This document shows, in pieces, positions 1-7,998 of a stretch of 64,000 nt of DNA (positions are counted from its first letter, which is position 1; each line of letters opens with the position of its first letter). Location: NCBI GenBank assembly GCA_050998805.1, contig JBPCPV010000018.1, positions 62,001 through 126,000 of the forward strand, written 5' to 3'. This DNA comes from JAICKM01 sp050998805 (GTDB lineage Bacteria; Chloroflexota; Chloroflexia; QHBQ01; JAICKM01). The notes beneath the pieces are model-generated. The model saw only the letters and a list, made by a program, of their open reading frames with translations, had not been told where the DNA came from and made no database searches. The position numbers and the translations under genes are program-made.

Positions 1-117
1 CTGGCCGACATGGTGCTGCTCGACCGCGACATCTTCGCCTGCGACCCACAGGACATACCCAAAACCCGCGTCACGACCACCATCGTTGGTGGCAGCGTCG
101 TGGCCGGCGCTCTCTGA
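1..117 (+). CDS. Amidohydrolase, C-terminal end (partial)
   Basis: Only the last 38 codons are present; the gene enters from the left edge in frame 1 and stops with TGA at 115-117. The tail reads ADMVLLDRDIFACDP and then TTTIVGG, the closing beta-strands typical of amidohydrolase family 3 (YtcJ-like) enzymes, which are metal-dependent hydrolases of C-N or ester bonds. Catalytic residues are outside the window, so the substrate cannot be guessed. The next gene starts 47 bases later across a dispersed repeat (131-162). Confidence 0.6.
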   Translation: MADMVLLDRDIFACDPQDIPKTRVTTTIVGGSVVAGAL

Positions 118-130
118 TCCTCGAGTCCCA

Positions 131-162
131 AGCACTATCATTCTGGGCGTAGCAAAGAATCT
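131..162 (+). repeat. Dispersed 30-base repeat, copy 1 (diverged)
   Basis: This stretch matches the repeat at 8586-8617 with a few substitutions (core CATTCTGGGCGTAGC here, CATTCTGAGCGCAGC there). It ends in AGAATCT directly before the next start codon. The unit carries short inverted ends, ATTCT and AGAAT. A third copy in the opposite direction lies at 45446-45474. Confidence 0.75.
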
Positions 163-164
163 CT

Positions 165-1439
165 ATGATCAACCAGGCATCGGTAAAGGCCGTTCAAGAC
201 GCGCAGTGGACGCCCCACTTCATACGCCCTCTCTACGACTCGTATTGCTTCGCCCAGATACCGGGGCTGATACCCGGTCTGCTCGGCGGGGCGGAAGCCG
301 GAGGCATGGCCGAGATGCTGCTTGGGCCGCTGGCCGGAACTTACGACAAGCTCATCCTGACGTTCGTGGACGCCTTCGGCTGGCGGTTCTGGCAGAGGTA
401 CGCCGAGCGTTATCCCTTCTTGCGGAGGATCGCGGAGGAGGGCGTGGCGACGAAGCTGACCTCGCAGTTCCCGTCCACGACGGCGGCCCATTCGACCACC
501 ATCCACACCGGGCTGCCGGTCGGTCAGAGCGGGGTCTATGAGTGGTTCTACTACGAGCCGCTCGTGGACGAGATGATCGCGCCGCTCCTGTTTTCGTTCG
601 CGGGCGACAAGGACCGCAACACGCTGCGCCCGACCCGCGTCCCTCCCGCCGACTTCTTCCCGCGCGGCACATTCTACCACGGACTGCGGCGGCAGGGGAT
701 CACGCCGTACATCTTCCAGCACGAAGCGTACACGCCGTCGCCGTTCGGGGACGCGGTGATGGGCGGCACGGAGATGCGGCCCTATCGCGACCTGCCGAGC
801 GCGCTCGGCGGCCTGACCTCGGCGCTGCTTGCCGAGCGGGAACGGAGCTACTACTTCTTCTACTACGGCGAGATCGACACGGTCGGCCATAAACACGGCC
901 CGAACTCGCCCCAGTTCGAGGCCGCAGTGGACGATTTCTTCACCCTAATGGAGAGCGCGTTCTACGGCCCGACGGTCGGGCATCTGGGGAAGACGCTGCT
1001 GCTGATCACGGCGGATCACGGGCTGGTGGAGACCGATCCCGCCACGACCGTCTACCTGAACCTCACGCTGCCTGAACTGACCGGGCTGATGCAGACGAAC
1101 GCCGCAGGCCGTCCACTAGTGCCTGGCGGATCGGCACGCGACATGTTTCTGCATATCGAGGGTGAGCGGCTGGCCGAGGCGCAGGCAATGCTCCGCGAAC
1201 ACCTATCGGGAAAGGCCGATGTCTACCCGGTATCCGAACTGATCGCGCAGGGGTTTTTCGGAAGCGGGGAGCCGTCCGCCGCGTTCATGGGGCGGGTTGG
1301 GAACCTCGTCGTACTGCCCTACGCGGGGGAGTCGGTCTGGTGGCACGAGTCGGGCCGCTTCAGCCAAGATTTCTACGGGCACCACGGCGGTCTGACGCGG
1401 GCGGAGATGGAGACCCTGCTGCTGGGACTGCGCCTCTGA
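165..1439 (+). CDS. Alkaline phosphatase superfamily phosphodiesterase
   Basis: A 424-residue member of the alkaline phosphatase/type I phosphodiesterase (nucleotide pyrophosphatase) superfamily, which hydrolyses phosphate or phosphodiester bonds with two metal ions. Visible motifs are FVDAFG (D69), the nucleophile region PSTTAAHS (T105/T106), EIDTVGHKHGP (D238, H242), ITADHG (D284, H285) and YGHHGG (H406/H407), which together supply the metal ligands and nucleophile in the expected order. No signal peptide or membrane segment is seen, so it is probably cytoplasmic. The ATG at 165 follows a dispersed repeat and lacks a good ribosome binding site; an internal ATG at 306 would remove 47 residues that precede the conserved core. 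Substrate unknown. Confidence 0.85.
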   Translation: MINQASVKAVQDAQWTPHFIRPLYDSYCFAQIPGLIPGLLGGAEAGGMAEMLLGPLAGTYDKLILTFVDAFGWRFWQRYAERYPFLRRIAEEGVATKLTSQFPSTTAAHSTTIHTGLPVGQSGVYEWFYYEPLVDEMIAPLLFSFAGDKDRNTLRPTRVPPADFFPRGTFYHGLRRQGITPYIFQHEAYTPSPFGDAVMGGTEMRPYRDLPSALGGLTSALLAERERSYYFFYYGEIDTVGHKHGPNSPQFEAAVDDFFTLMESAFYGPTVGHLGKTLLLITADHGLVETDPATTVYLNLTLPELTGLMQTNAAGRPLVPGGSARDMFLHIEGERLAEAQAMLREHLSGKADVYPVSELIAQGFFGSGEPSAAFMGRVGNLVVLPYAGESVWWHESGRFSQDFYGHHGGLTRAEMETLLLGLRL

Positions 1440-1440
1440 G

Positions 1441-2175
1441 TCAGAAGCCGAACAAGTGGGGTATGTAGACGCCGAGGAAGTAGCCGCCGAGGCCGGAGAC
1501 GGTGCCGACTGCGACGATCTCCAGCGCGCTCACCAGCAGGTTGATCCGCGCCAGCTTGCCCCTGACGATGCCGAGACCGAGCAGGAAAAGGAAAGTCAGC
1601 GCCAGCGAGGCGATGTAGGCGGGCTGTAGCGGCAGGAAGAAGTAGGAGATGAGAGGGACAATCGAGGCGGCCATGTAGGAGAGGCCCATGATGAAGCTGT
1701 CAGCGAAGCGCACGGTGTCCGGCTCCATAGTAAGGCCGAGTTCCTTCTCGACCATCATCTTCTCGAAGGCCGGCTGATAGTTGCGGAGCCGGTCGGCGAT
1801 CACGCGGGCGTCCTCAGCGCCGACCCCCTCGCTCTCGAGTATCACGATCAGTTCGTTGTACTCATACTCGGGATTTGCGCGGATAAGGCGGATCTCGTTC
1901 TCGACCTCCGCGAGCTGGACCTGGGCCTCGGCCCGCCCCGACAAGAACTCGCCCGCGCCCATCGAGAGCGCGCCCGCGAAGGCTTCGGCGAGGCCGGCCA
2001 CGATCACCGCCTTCACGCTGCCAGTGCCTCCGGCTACCCCGCTGACGACGCCGAGAGGCACAAGCAAGCCGTCGAGCGAGCCGAAGACGAACTGCCTGAT
2101 TCGCCCCAGGCGGGCCACCCGGTCTTTTTCGCCGAGCAGAGCCTTGAGTTGGGCGGCAGTCAGAGGCGTTTTCAT
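1441..2175 (-). CDS. VIT1/CCC1 family iron/manganese transporter
   Basis: A 244-residue membrane protein of the VIT1/CCC1 family, which moves Fe2+ or Mn2+ out of the cytoplasm. The N-terminal segment FVFGSLDGLLVPLGVVSG, the acidic loop between membrane segments 2 and 3 (roughly residues 80-150, rich in Glu) and three hydrophobic segments in the C-terminal half are as in the family. The start was set at 2175 because GGGAG lies five bases upstream (2181-2185); a longer frame to 2247 would read through the UUCG hairpin of the leader. It is followed on the same strand, upstream, by a structured leader and mgtC, suggesting a small metal-homeostasis cluster. Metal specificity is not visible. Confidence 0.88.
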   Translation of the reverse strand: MKTPLTAAQLKALLGEKDRVARLGRIRQFVFGSLDGLLVPLGVVSGVAGGTGSVKAVIVAGLAEAFAGALSMGAGEFLSGRAEAQVQLAEVENEIRLIRANPEYEYNELIVILESEGVGAEDARVIADRLRNYQPAFEKMMVEKELGLTMEPDTVRFADSFIMGLSYMAASIVPLISYFFLPLQPAYIASLALTFLFLLGLGIVRGKLARINLLVSALEIVAVGTVSGLGGYFLGVYIPHLFGF

Positions 2176-2340
2176 TGGATCTCCCAACAACAGGCCCCAT
2201 CCCGAAGGATGGAGCCTGCCGTCTTTTTGACCTCGCCTCACGAACAAACTACGGCGCGAGGCGCTTTACGCGCCGGCGCGAGTCTGTCCCTGAATGGCGA
2301 GGTTGTCTGCTGCTCTGATCATCAGACATCCCTCCTCAGA
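2176..2340 (-). promoter_or_regulatory. Structured 5' leader of the VIT1-family gene
   Basis: On the minus strand the 160 bases ahead of the transporter fold into three elements: a 7-bp stem pairing 2296-2302 with 2231-2237, an inner hairpin GGCGC-loop-GCGCC (2260-2274), and a 12-bp hairpin with a UUCG loop (2191-2218) just before the ribosome binding site. This layout suits a metal-sensing or attenuating leader, but I could not match it to yybP-ykoY, M-box or NiCo consensus sequences. No clear promoter was found upstream. Confidence 0.4.
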
Positions 2341-2431
2341 TAATGACTCGGGACCACGACTTTCCTTGCCGCAGCCGCTAACGATCAGAGCAAACGGCGT
2401 GCCACGGATGGGGCTTCCGCCTCTCACCCAT

Positions 2432-2953
2432 TCATCCGCCTTTGGTCGAAGACCGGTCGTCAGGCAGGGCGTCGTCGTTGGCGGCTTCGGGAGGCGCGGC
2501 GGGGCGGAAACCGAGGCTCTCGGCTAATTTGAGGATACGCAGTGCGAACCAGGTGAGGGCTGCCGCGAAGAGAGCGACCCAATAGAGGCCGAGGCCGCTG
2601 AGCACGCCGAGCGCGGCGGTTATCCAGATCGAAGCGGCGGTCGTCAGCCCACCCACGCCGCTGCCGGTGCGGAAGATGACGCCCGCGCCCAAGAAACCGA
2701 CGCCTGCGACGATCTGGGCGGCGAGGCGAGCAGGGTCGCGGTTTGTGCCCAGCCCGTCGAAGCCGTAGATGCTGGCGACAGTGAAGCAGGCCGAACCTGC
2801 TGCGACGAGCATGTGCGTCCGCAGTCCGGCAGGGCGGCCCTTGCGTTGCCTCTCCCAACCCACCAGGCCGCCGAGCAGGAAGGCCATCAGGATGCGTAAC
2901 ATCATGACGAGGTCTTGCGGGGTGGGCAGCAGTGAAACGTCGGTCAGCTTCAT
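2432..2953 (-). CDS. MgtC/SapB family membrane protein
   Basis: A 173-residue protein with four or five hydrophobic segments and the MgtC/SapB hallmark stretch GGLVGWERQRKGRPAGLRTH (about residues 28-47), followed by VGFLGAGVIF. Family members are linked to growth in low magnesium and, in pathogens, to survival in macrophages; some modulate F1Fo-ATPase. The start at 2953 is supported by an unusual feature: a TATAAT box ends five bases upstream, which would place the transcript start at the ATG itself (leaderless). It diverges from the aminotransferase gene at 3020 and points toward the metal transporter gene. Confidence 0.88.
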   Translation of the reverse strand: MKLTDVSLLPTPQDLVMMLRILMAFLLGGLVGWERQRKGRPAGLRTHMLVAAGSACFTVASIYGFDGLGTNRDPARLAAQIVAGVGFLGAGVIFRTGSGVGGLTTAASIWITAALGVLSGLGLYWVALFAAALTWFALRILKLAESLGFRPAAPPEAANDDALPDDRSSTKGG

Positions 2954-2958
2954 TATCC

Positions 2959-3011
2959 ATTATAATCCCCCACCCCGCTATTTGACAATCCACCCGGCAA
3001 GCCGGTATACT
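2959..3011. promoter_or_regulatory. Back-to-back promoters with overlapping -35 boxes
   Basis: Plus strand: TTGACA (2982-2987), 18-base spacer, TATACT (3006-3011), ATG nine bases after the start of the following 8-base gap (3020). Minus strand: TTGTCA (2988-2983), 18-base spacer, TATAAT (2964-2959), ATG at 2953. The two -35 hexamers occupy the same bases on opposite strands, so polymerase can probably fire only one way at a time. Both predicted transcript starts fall at or within two bases of the start codon. Confidence 0.75.
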
Positions 3012-3019
3012 ATGCTGAC

Positions 3020-4474
3020 ATGACCAGCACACACTCGGACTTGAAGACCCAGGCAGCCGAAACACCTGGACTAACCCCTCAGGACCAGATGCGCGAACTA
3101 CGGCGGCAGACCGTCGCGGCCAATCGGGAGCAGCTTGCCTCCAGTCCCAGCCCGATCCGCAGCATGGCGCGCATGGTCAATGGGATCATCGCGGAAGCCC
3201 GCAACCTCGGCATCCCGCAGTCGGTGATCTCCGCAGAGGTCGTCAATCGGTCCATAGGCGATGTGAACGTCCGCAAGATCACCGAAATCTACCAGGGCGT
3301 GGACTACAGCACGATAGGCGAAGACCTCGGGATCATCCTGCCCGGCGAGGAGATCAACGGACGGGTGAGCGACGGCAAGATGTATCTCGAGCTCCGCGAA
3401 CGGATGATGGAGTTCGAGAGGCGGCTGCTCACTGAGTACAACTTCGACTCGCGGGTCTACGACCTGATGGGCGTCGGCAACCCGCTGCTGCGCGAGCGGC
3501 TGGCGGCTCGCTTCCGTGGCCTCTACGGCGTGCCCGCCACGATGGACAACACCTACATCAGCATCGGCGGGCTGGACGCGATAGACAAGTCGCTGCGGGG
3601 CCTGACCCAATACTTCCGGCTCAAGTACGGTGGCAGGCCGGGCTTCGCCTTCCCAACCCCGGGCTTCACGACCCCTCTCTGGCAGGCGACGAACCTCGAC
3701 ATGGACATCCTCACCTTCGGCACACGCGAGGAGGACCGCTTCGAGCTGACCGCCGCCGAAATGGAGCGGCTGCTGCGCGAGCACCCGAACTTGCGCGTCC
3801 TCTACCTGACCGTGAGCAACAACCCGACCGCTTTCGCCTACAGCCCCGACGAGATACGCGACCTGCTCGAAGTGATCAGGAGCGACGGGCGCGAGTTGGC
3901 GGTGATAGCCGACCTGGCGTACATCGGCACCGGACCTGTCGAAGAAGACCGCGCCCGTATGGCCGCGTTCCTCGCCCCCGACGCGCTGCAACGCACGATC
4001 TTTGTCAACAGCTTCTCGAAGGTCTTCACCCTCACCGGCGACCGAATGGGCTATGCAACGATCCCGAACGAGGAGTGGGCGAAAATGCTGTCGGCGGTCT
4101 GGAACAACGTAAACGCCGGGCTGCCTGCCGAGTGGCAACTCCGCTTCCTGGCCTATACCTCCCTCTTCGAGGAGCGGCCCTGGATACGCCAGAAGATCGC
4201 CGACCTCTACACGATCCGGCGGACTGCGCTGCGGGCCGAACTCGCCGAGCTGAACGAACACCACCACCTGTTCGAGCATGTCGGCCTCGATGATCACGCG
4301 ACTGTCTACAACTGGAGCAAGCTCTCCGCAGGCGAGGACACACTTTCGCTGTTTGAGAAGACCGGCATCGCCGGAGTGGACGGGCGCGCCTTCGGCTACA
4401 ACTCCCGCTACCTTCGGATGTCGGTCGGCTTTATCCCGGTCCGGCCCGAACAACTCGCCACCCTTGCAATCTAA
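3020..4474 (+). CDS. PLP-dependent aminotransferase (class I/II)
   Basis: A 484-residue fold-type I aminotransferase. Evidence: the NNPTAFAYS loop (267-275), DLAYIG (D298, Y301), the Schiff-base lysine in FVNSFSKVF (K334) followed by TGDRMGY, and the substrate-binding Arg in YLRMSVGF near the end. The N-terminal 100 residues are longer than in AspC-type enzymes and carry no recognised domain. The ATG at 3020 has no Shine-Dalgarno sequence; a strong sigma-70 type promoter ends eight bases before it, so the mRNA is probably leaderless. The amino donor and product are not predictable from the sequence. Followed 17 bases later by the secreted glycosidase. Confidence 0.88.
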   Translation: MTSTHSDLKTQAAETPGLTPQDQMRELRRQTVAANREQLASSPSPIRSMARMVNGIIAEARNLGIPQSVISAEVVNRSIGDVNVRKITEIYQGVDYSTIGEDLGIILPGEEINGRVSDGKMYLELRERMMEFERRLLTEYNFDSRVYDLMGVGNPLLRERLAARFRGLYGVPATMDNTYISIGGLDAIDKSLRGLTQYFRLKYGGRPGFAFPTPGFTTPLWQATNLDMDILTFGTREEDRFELTAAEMERLLREHPNLRVLYLTVSNNPTAFAYSPDEIRDLLEVIRSDGRELAVIADLAYIGTGPVEEDRARMAAFLAPDALQRTIFVNSFSKVFTLTGDRMGYATIPNEEWAKMLSAVWNNVNAGLPAEWQLRFLAYTSLFEERPWIRQKIADLYTIRRTALRAELAELNEHHHLFEHVGLDDHATVYNWSKLSAGEDTLSLFEKTGIAGVDGRAFGYNSRYLRMSVGFIPVRPEQLATLAI

Positions 4475-4491
4475 ACATAGGAGAAAAGCGC

Positions 4492-6291
4492 GTGAAGCAA
4501 ATGAGGACTCTTGCCGCCGTTTCTATCTTCGCGCTGATCGCCTTAGCGGTCATCCTTCAAGCCGGAGACCCCGCCACTTCGCAGGCACAGATCCAGCCGG
4601 CACCACCCGCGATGCCCCCTGCCCCGCTGCCCGGCAAGGACACGCTTTTCCCTGAGACCGGCTACTCGGTGCCCGCTGTCTTCATGGACTACTGGCAGAG
4701 CCACGGCGGCGTGGCGATCTTCGGCTACCCGATCTCGCCGATGCAAAGCGAGGCCGGCTATCAGGTCCAGTACTTCGAGCGCAACAGGTTCGAGTACCAT
4801 CCCGAAAACAAGCCCACAGGCAACGAGGTCCAGCTCGGCCTGCTCGGCGCATACCTGACGGCAGACCGCCACTTCCCCGTGGGCGACCCGATTCAGACAA
4901 CCGGCACCCAGACATACTTCACCCAGACCGGCCATAGCCTCGGCGGCATCTTCTACAGCTATTGGTTGAACAACGGCGCGCTGGCGCTCTTCGGCTATCC
5001 GATCAGTGAGCAGCTAACCGAGAACGGCCACACCGTGCAGTACTTCCAGCGCAACAGGTTTGAGTACCACCCGGAACACGCAGGCACACCCTACGCGGTC
5101 CAGCTTGGCCTGCTCGGAACCAATTACCTGGCGCTGCTCAAGAATGGGCTGGTGATCGGCGGCGGCGGCGGGGTCGCTGGCGGGTTGACATCTTCCGCCA
5201 CCACACCTGCGCCTCCGAACACAACCGGACCCACTGCCGTACCCGTCCTGACCGTGACCCCCTTCTTGAAAGGCCCGCACATCGGCTACGGCATGATCGT
5301 CCACATGTTTTACCAGGACCACACCCGGGTTCTCAACGCCGTCAAAGACATCGGCTTCAACTGGGTGAAACAGCAGGTACAATGGGCCGACATGGAGTCG
5401 CCCAAAGGCACGTACCACTTCGAGGAACTCGACCGTATCGTGAACGACACAAACGCAGCCGGGGTGAGCCTGATGCTGAGTGTGGTTCGCACTCCGCAGT
5501 GGGCCACCGCAGCCGGCATCGGCCTGCCCGACGACCCGTCGAACTTCCAGGACTTTATGACCGTGCTCTCCGCGCGCTATGCCGGCAGGGTGAAGGCGTA
5601 CGAGATCTGGAACGAAGAGAACCTCGGCAACGAGACCGGACCCGCGCATTACCACGCCGACCAATTCGCTGAGGTTCTCAAGGCAGGCTTCCTGGGCACA
5701 CGCGTCGGCGACCCGAACGCGATCGTGATCAGCGGCGCGCTTGCGCCCACCGGCGTCTACAACGATGCCGCCGTAGAGGACACCTACTTCCTCGACCAGC
5801 TATACCAGTGGCACAACGGCGAAATCCGCAACTACTACGACGTGCTCGGTATGCACCCTTATGGCTACTGGAACCCGCCCGACTCAATGTTCCCGGTGAA
5901 GCAGCCGTCCGACCAGACCCCGGCGAGCGCGTACAACAACCACGGCTCATTCTACTTCCGGCGGATCGAAGACCAGCGCGCCGTCATGGAGAAGCACGGA
6001 GAAGCAGGCAAGCAGATATGGCTCACCGAGTTCGGCTGGTGCAGCGACAAGCGCGACGGCGGCTACGTCGAGTGCATCAACAACTCGCTCGACGACCAGG
6101 CGGCCTATGAGGTCCGTGCATACCAGAAAGCCCAGCAGGACTACCCCTATATGGGCGTGATGTTCCTCTGGAACTTGAACTTCAGCACATTCCAGGAGTG
6201 GTACAGCGGCCCATCGCACTTCAGCATACTCAACCCCGACTGGTCGCCGCGCCCTGCATACTGGGCGCTGAAGAACATGCCGAAGCCTTGA
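4492..6291 (+). CDS. Secreted glycoside hydrolase with two N-terminal ~75-residue repeats
   Basis: A 599-residue exported protein. It opens with a signal peptide (hydrophobic residues 8-24), then two related repeats at about 43-118 and 136-212, each reading FPETG/FTQTG ... YW ... FGYPIS ... VQYF(E/Q)RNRFEYHPE ... QLGLLG, a module common in Chloroflexota exported proteins and of unknown role. After a Pro/Thr linker comes a (beta/alpha)8 glycosidase domain (about 260-599) of the GH5/GH39 type (clan A): acid/base E375 in EIWNEEN and nucleophile E513 in WLTEFGW. The GTG start at 4492 has AGGAG eight bases upstream. Substrate, possibly a plant or cell-wall polysaccharide, is inferred only. Confidence 0.85.
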   Translation: MKQMRTLAAVSIFALIALAVILQAGDPATSQAQIQPAPPAMPPAPLPGKDTLFPETGYSVPAVFMDYWQSHGGVAIFGYPISPMQSEAGYQVQYFERNRFEYHPENKPTGNEVQLGLLGAYLTADRHFPVGDPIQTTGTQTYFTQTGHSLGGIFYSYWLNNGALALFGYPISEQLTENGHTVQYFQRNRFEYHPEHAGTPYAVQLGLLGTNYLALLKNGLVIGGGGGVAGGLTSSATTPAPPNTTGPTAVPVLTVTPFLKGPHIGYGMIVHMFYQDHTRVLNAVKDIGFNWVKQQVQWADMESPKGTYHFEELDRIVNDTNAAGVSLMLSVVRTPQWATAAGIGLPDDPSNFQDFMTVLSARYAGRVKAYEIWNEENLGNETGPAHYHADQFAEVLKAGFLGTRVGDPNAIVISGALAPTGVYNDAAVEDTYFLDQLYQWHNGEIRNYYDVLGMHPYGYWNPPDSMFPVKQPSDQTPASAYNNHGSFYFRRIEDQRAVMEKHGEAGKQIWLTEFGWCSDKRDGGYVECINNSLDDQAAYEVRAYQKAQQDYPYMGVMFLWNLNFSTFQEWYSGPSHFSILNPDWSPRPAYWALKNMPKP

Positions 6292-6316
6292 CGCACTCCC
6301 CTTGCTGTGGTAGAAT
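6288..6316 (+). promoter_or_regulatory. Sigma-70 type promoter of the 6S RNA candidate
   Basis: TTGACG (6288-6293) and TAGAAT (6311-6316) are separated by 17 bases. The -35 box overlaps the TGA stop of the glycoside hydrolase. The predicted start is near 6323. Confidence 0.7.
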
Positions 6317-6322
6317 TACCGT

Positions 6323-6508
6323 GTCGCCCCACCACGCGAGGGCGTCACGAGAAAGTCTTGATCCAACAGATCTCTAAAGGGAGCCTGTAGCGGAGGGGGA
6401 CGCCTGTGGCCGGCTTGTCCGATTGAGGCGGAAACCCAAAGAAGGGCACCCACCTGCATTGACGTTGCAGGTTCAAGACCTAAGTGGCGTCCTCCCGTGG
6501 CGGGGTTA
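6323..6508 (+). ncRNA. ssrS: Probable 6S RNA
   Basis: This RNA of about 185 nucleotides has the size and shape of 6S RNA, which binds the housekeeping RNA polymerase holoenzyme and mimics an open promoter. A long closing stem pairs 6327-6348 with 6484-6505 with only two mismatches and two G-U pairs. A large internal region follows, and the 3' side holds the hairpin CACCTGCA-loop-TGCAGG followed by TTCAAGACC (about 6451-6482), which resembles the conserved 3' arm in many 6S RNAs. It has its own promoter and does not code. The convergent gene's stop codon overlaps its 3' end. Assignment rests on structure and resemblance, not on a covariance-model search. Confidence 0.7.
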
Positions 6509-7030
6509 CGTCTTGTCCATTGGCTTGGCCTCGGTCTTGGCTTTTTGCTTGGTCGTGGTCTTCGGTGCCGCGTCCGGCTTGGCCTCGGTTTCGGCCACAG
6601 GTTCAGCCTTAGCCTTCTTGGCCGCAGCGTCGGTCTTGGCCGTTGGCTCGGCCTCGGTCTTGGCCGTTGGCTTGGCCGCAGCCTTGGCTTTTGGCTCCAT
6701 CTCGACCTTAGCCTTTGACTCCGTCTCGGTCTTGGCCTCTGGCTCGGCCTCGGGTCCGGCTTGCGGCGCAGGTTCGGCTTCGGGCTGGGACGGAGCGGTC
6801 TCGGCTGTCGGGGGCAGCTTGAGTCCCCGTGAGGCGATCTCGTCACGGGCCATCTCGAGGTACTGGTCGCGGGTCACCCAACGGTTAGCATAGACCTGGC
6901 CGAGCCGCCGGTCGGTCTGCAGCTCTTTGCGGAGGTTGTATTTCTTTTCGGCAGGCTCGGTCTGTAGCTCGACATAGACGCCGAGCAGGCTCTCGGCCGG
7001 CAGGTTACGCAATGGTCGGTCGGCAGGCAT
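6506..7030 (-). CDS. Lys/Ala/Glu/Pro-rich low-complexity protein
   Basis: A 174-residue protein. Residues 1-80 are of normal composition (SLLGVYVELQTEPAEKKYNL, then QVYANRWVTRDQYLEMARDE) and could form a small folded domain. Residues 85-174 are a repetitive tail of alternating Ala, Lys, Glu, Thr and Pro, like histone-H1-type or intrinsically disordered tails. The ATG at 7030 is preceded by GAGGAG at seven bases and a good promoter. No family was recognised. The basic/acidic mix does not clearly favour DNA binding. Confidence 0.75.
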   Translation of the reverse strand: MPADRPLRNLPAESLLGVYVELQTEPAEKKYNLRKELQTDRRLGQVYANRWVTRDQYLEMARDEIASRGLKLPPTAETAPSQPEAEPAPQAGPEAEPEAKTETESKAKVEMEPKAKAAAKPTAKTEAEPTAKTDAAAKKAKAEPVAETEAKPDAAPKTTTKQKAKTEAKPMDKT

Positions 7031-7097
7031 GAAGGGTCTCCTCGTGAGGTGGTTGCGCCTTTAGCTGTGGCGTGTTCTGACGCCGCTCTGTGGCCCT

Positions 7098-7126
7098 ACT
7101 ATAACGCAAAGTGAGCGAACAGGCAA
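7098..7126 (-). promoter_or_regulatory. Promoter of the Lys/Ala-rich gene
   Basis: On the minus strand TTGCCT (7126-7121), 17-base spacer, TATAGT (7103-7098). Predicted transcript start near 7091, giving a leader of about 60 bases. Confidence 0.6.
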
Positions 7127-7138
7127 GTACGCTCCAGC

Positions 7139-7912
7139 CTACCGCCACACCCGCTCCAGGAAGGCGCGTGTCTCGTCGGACATGTGGCTGCCGGTATATA
7201 TATGCCGCTCGAGCGGCGTCTCAGGCAGGTAGTCGAAGTGGGGGTGGTTGTCGTATCCGGCACCCGCCACCGGCTTCGCGCCCACCCAGGTGTCGGGCAC
7301 ATCTTCCGTGCGAATAGTGTACTCATCTTCGGGGTAGCGCGGCCCCGCCTTCACCCGTGTGTGCTCGGCCAGGTAGCGGCCGAGCGTGCCGCGCGCACCG
7401 TTCGCTCCCGGCATCGGGGATTCCCGGCGCAGCGGCACCCAATTATTCGGCGCGTCAATGCAAGTCACGCTTGCGATACGCCTGTCGATCCGGTATTTGC
7501 AGGCGGGCATACGCCTGTCGTGGGGATCGGTCGCGTGGTAGTAGAGCGTCTCGGGGTCGGTCAGCAGGAAATACTCTAGGATAGCCGAGCCTGCCGCGCT
7601 CGTGCCGAACAGGTGGATGTCGGCCTCGCCGTCTATCTTGTGAAGCATGGCGTCGATCCGCATCGCCCCCGTGCGGAGGTTCTGGGTGGACTGCGCCATG
7701 AGCAGATGCCGGTCGGCCCAGCCGTCAAAGCCGTCACCGCCCGGCAAGAGCAGACCGGCGATCCTCCTCCGGCGCGGTTCCCAGCCCCCGCGGTGGTAGA
7801 GATCCTCAAGCAGATAGGCGTACTCCCCGAAGGTATGCTCGAACTCGAGCACCGGCTTGCAGCCCTTCACGACACAGCCGTCCATGAAGATGTAATGATC
7901 CGCAGCAGCCAC
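7139..7912 (-). CDS. Uncharacterised protein with a G-T-S-A-A-G hydrolase-like motif
   Basis: A 257-residue protein of unknown function. The segment IHLFGTSAAGSAILEYF puts a Ser (S105) in a strand-turn-helix setting like the nucleophile elbow of alpha/beta hydrolases, and the C-terminal part has several His and Asp residues (DNHPHFDY) that could complete a triad; this is suggestion only. The GTG at 7912 is chosen because AAGGAGG stands eight bases upstream; an earlier GTG at 7936 would place that site inside the gene. A TATAAT (7944-7939, minus strand) lies just upstream without a clear -35. No membrane segments. Confidence 0.75.
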   Translation of the reverse strand: MAAADHYIFMDGCVVKGCKPVLEFEHTFGEYAYLLEDLYHRGGWEPRRRRIAGLLLPGGDGFDGWADRHLLMAQSTQNLRTGAMRIDAMLHKIDGEADIHLFGTSAAGSAILEYFLLTDPETLYYHATDPHDRRMPACKYRIDRRIASVTCIDAPNNWVPLRRESPMPGANGARGTLGRYLAEHTRVKAGPRYPEDEYTIRTEDVPDTWVGAKPVAGAGYDNHPHFDYLPETPLERHIYTGSHMSDETRAFLERVWR

Positions 7913-7954
7913 AGCTAGAACCTCCTTGGTACGCACCCATTATACTACAATCTC

Positions 7955-7983
7955 CTCAAAATATCCGTCGAAAGACTGATACG
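7955..7983 (+). repeat. Dispersed repeat B, copy 1
   Basis: The core ATCCGTCGAAAGACTGAT recurs as ATCCGTCGAAAGACCGAT at 47271-47295, with flanking CTC(A/C)...AAA and a following (A/G)CG also shared. Both copies are non-coding and both are a short distance upstream of a TGTTATACT extended -10 or within a promoter gap. Confidence 0.6.
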
Positions 7984-7998
7984 AAACCCTTCGGGATG

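Noticed and set aside
3098..4453. 451-codon open frame opposite the aminotransferase
   Set aside because: It mirrors a well-supported gene; GC-rich codons leave the antisense frame open. No family motif and no ribosome binding site.
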